Below are positions 62,158 to 64,000 of a stretch of DNA of 64,000 nt, piece after piece. Both the position numbers and the translations under genes were made by a program. Origin of the DNA: Weissella confusa (GTDB lineage Bacteria > Bacillota > Bacilli > Lactobacillales > Lactobacillaceae); assembly GCA_014332815.1 (NCBI GenBank), contig JACSZT010000006.1, forward strand, positions 78,950 to 142,949. The letters are read 5' to 3'. Every line of letters begins with the position of its first letter. The first letter of the stretch is position 1. Under the pieces are notes generated by a model. It was not told where the DNA came from. It saw only the letters and a list, made by a program, of their open reading frames with translations, and did not search any database.

Positions 62158-64000
62158 ATGGCAGAAATTCATGAATTATCAGATATTTTAGCTAACCAAA
62201 TTGCGGCCGGTGAGGTTATTGAACGACCTGCATCTGTTGTTAAAGAATTGGTTGAAAATGCAATTGATGCCAATAGTCATCAGATCGACGTGCTAGTTGA
62301 AGAAGCTGGTGTAAAGTCGATTCGCATTATTGACGACGGTGATGGTATTGAGGCTGACCAGGTGCAAAAGGCGTTCTTGCGCCACGCGACGTCTAAGATT
62401 ACGTCACGTAATGATTTGTTCCGTGTCCACTCGTTGGGCTTCCGTGGTGAGGCTCTGCCATCAATTGCGTCAGTTGCGGATGTTGTTTTAGAAACGGCTA
62501 CGGCTGATGCACCACAAGGAACGCGCGTGCACTACAAGGGTGGCGAGTTACTTGAAGAAGTCGGAACGGGAGCACGTAAGGGAACTGACATTACCGTGTC
62601 AGAGCTGTTCTTTAATACGCCTGCGCGTTTGAAGTACTTGAAGTCACAATCAACTGAATTAGCACAGATTGTCGATGTGATTAACCGTTTGGCAATGAGT
62701 TATCCTGATATTTCATTCCGTCTATCACACAACGGCAACGAAGTAATGCGTACAGCAGGTAACGGCAATCTACAACAGGTCATTGCGTCTATTTACGGTG
62801 TACAACAAGCTCGTAAGATGTTGGCAATTCAGGCTGAGGACAACGACTTTGAATTAAATGGGTATATTTCATTGCCTGAATTGACGCGTGCAAATCGTTC
62901 ATACATTTCAATTTTGATTAACGGACGTTATATCAAGAACTTTAACTTGAGTCGTGCGCTTGTTAAGGGGTATGGATCAAAGTTGATGGTCGGTCGTTTC
63001 CCAATTGCGGTTTTGCAAATCACGATGGATCCACTGTTGGTCGATGTGAATGTGCACCCGCAAAAACATGAAGTCCGTCTTTCTAAGGAAAGCCAGTTGA
63101 TGGATTTGATTGAGCGCACAGTTAAGGAACGTTTTGCAAACCAGAATTTGATTCCAAATGCCTATGAAAACTATCTAGGCGAGGAGCAAAACGCAGCTGA
63201 AAATGACGAGGCGTTCTTGGCGCAACTAAACGAAGCGTCAAAGCCATATGTTAGCTCATATGCGCCGGATACACCTGCCAATCACCCAGCACCTATGTCG
63301 ACGGCGGATTATGAAAAGTTGGCGGATAACTTCTCCGTTGATGATATCGCGCCGGTTGTGGTGCATAATGCGGATGAACTGGAAGGCACGGCGGTGAGTG
63401 AATTCGCTGAAAAGTATCAAGATGCCGATGCAGTTAACCCCTTTGATGAAGGGGGCGTGACGATGGCGGCTGAGCAAGAATCACTAGACTTGAAGGACGA
63501 CACCATCACGGCTGTTGATGAACACGGTCAAAAGTTCCCAAAGCTCGATTATATTGGGCAAATGCACGGTACATTCTTGTTTGCCCAGTCTGAAGAAGGT
63601 TTGTACTTGATTGACCAACACGCTGCCCAAGAGCGCGTGAAGTATGAATACTACCGTGAGGAAATTGGTAAGGTCGGCATGGAAATGCAGAAGTTGCTAG
63701 TGCCAATCGTATTGGAATACCCTAAGATTGATATCTTGAAGATTCAATCCCACGAAGCAGAGTTGGCTAAGGTTGGCTTGCATTTGGAGCCGTTTGGGGA
63801 TGACGCGGTGATTGTCCGTGAACACCCAGGCTGGTTTGAGAAGGGGCAAGAAGAAGATACGATTCGTGAAATGGTTGATTGGATTTTGCGTGATGGTAAT
63901 TTGACGACGGCCCAATTCCGTGAGCGTACCGCCATTATGATGGCCTGCAAGCGTTCAATCAAGGCTAACTGGTCAATGAATGACTTTGAGGCCAAGGGCT
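62158..64000 (+). CDS. mutL: DNA mismatch repair protein MutL (cut by window end)
   Basis: About 614 residues are inside the window. The GHKL ATPase N-terminus is complete: IAAGEVIERPASVVKELVENAIDA, DDGDGI, HATSKI and LGFRGEALPSIASV. An acidic linker (~345-450) leads to the C-terminal endonuclease domain with DQHAAQERVKYE (DQHA-x2-E-x4-E, the metal-dependent nicking motif of MutH-less bacteria) and ACKRSIK. AAGAGGG precedes the ATG. Operon with mutS. The gene continues beyond 64000. Confidence 0.96.
   Translation, partial: MAEIHELSDILANQIAAGEVIERPASVVKELVENAIDANSHQIDVLVEEAGVKSIRIIDDGDGIEADQVQKAFLRHATSKITSRNDLFRVHSLGFRGEALPSIASVADVVLETATADAPQGTRVHYKGGELLEEVGTGARKGTDITVSELFFNTPARLKYLKSQSTELAQIVDVINRLAMSYPDISFRLSHNGNEVMRTAGNGNLQQVIASIYGVQQARKMLAIQAEDNDFELNGYISLPELTRANRSYISILINGRYIKNFNLSRALVKGYGSKLMVGRFPIAVLQITMDPLLVDVNVHPQKHEVRLSKESQLMDLIERTVKERFANQNLIPNAYENYLGEEQNAAENDEAFLAQLNEASKPYVSSYAPDTPANHPAPMSTADYEKLADNFSVDDIAPVVVHNADELEGTAVSEFAEKYQDADAVNPFDEGGVTMAAEQESLDLKDDTITAVDEHGQKFPKLDYIGQMHGTFLFAQSEEGLYLIDQHAAQERVKYEYYREEIGKVGMEMQKLLVPIVLEYPKIDILKIQSHEAELAKVGLHLEPFGDDAVIVREHPGWFEKGQEEDTIREMVDWILRDGNLTTAQFRERTAIMMACKRSIKANWSMNDFEAKG

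Overview
The window reads as chromosomal DNA of a lactic acid bacterium, most likely a Weissella (W. confusa/cibaria group) or a close relative in the former Leuconostocaceae. The reasons are: moderate GC with heavy use of TTG(Leu), CAA(Gln) and AAG(Lys); Firmicutes-type gene blocks (yunD-yutD-yutF, valS-folC behind a T-box, the yqeG-yqeH-yhbY-nadD-yqeK-rsfS-yqeM-tmcAL-yceD block, CIRCE-groESL, pstSCABB-phoU); and a D-Ala ligase with the Phe of the D-Ala-D-Lac type found in intrinsically vancomycin-resistant Leuconostoc and Weissella. The species call is an inference from gene content, not from a marker sequence.

Layout. 1-146: the right end of an IS3/IS150-type insertion sequence cut by the window edge. 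240-7064: an ABC exporter, then the overlapping menaquinone genes menF-menD-menH-menC. 7187-12197: pepQ, a hypothetical gene, two metallophosphoesterases, yutD and a NagD-like HAD phosphatase. 12424-16226: an oligopeptide-binding protein, then a catabolite-controlled unit made of a Gfo/Idh/MocA oxidoreductase (broken by an in-frame TAA) and a nucleoside hydrolase. 16318-18227: a GntR/UTRA regulator overlapping an unrecognised 400-residue protein. 18367-23403: the high-affinity phosphate operon. 23524-34486: recX, ntdp, prfC, yueI, rarA, a probable 6S RNA, uspA, several small or anchored proteins, a lone tRNA-Lys, hlyIII and a LysE exporter. 34531-39034: T-box, valS, folC. 39094-41742: a TarM/GtfA-like glycosyltransferase followed by a separately encoded copy of its N-terminal domain. 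41887-50545: an ABC-F ATPase, a DHA2 drug exporter with its DUF4811 partner, groESL and a KimA-type K+ importer. 50620-50880: an unexplained 129-bp tandem non-coding repeat. 50996-64000: DUF2785, ddl, the ribosome-assembly operon, mutS and the start of mutL (cut by the window end).

Nearly all genes are on the plus strand; only hlyIII and tRNA-Lys are on the minus strand. Strong intrinsic terminators separate most units. Regulation visible in the DNA includes two perfect cre sites over one promoter, a CIRCE operator, a T-box, TTTACA (Pho-box-like) elements before pstS, and several palindromes over promoters of transport or membrane genes. The least explained parts are the 129-bp repeat, the glycosyltransferase plus stand-alone add-on domain pair, the GntR-linked 400-residue protein, and the kimA leader with competing hairpins.
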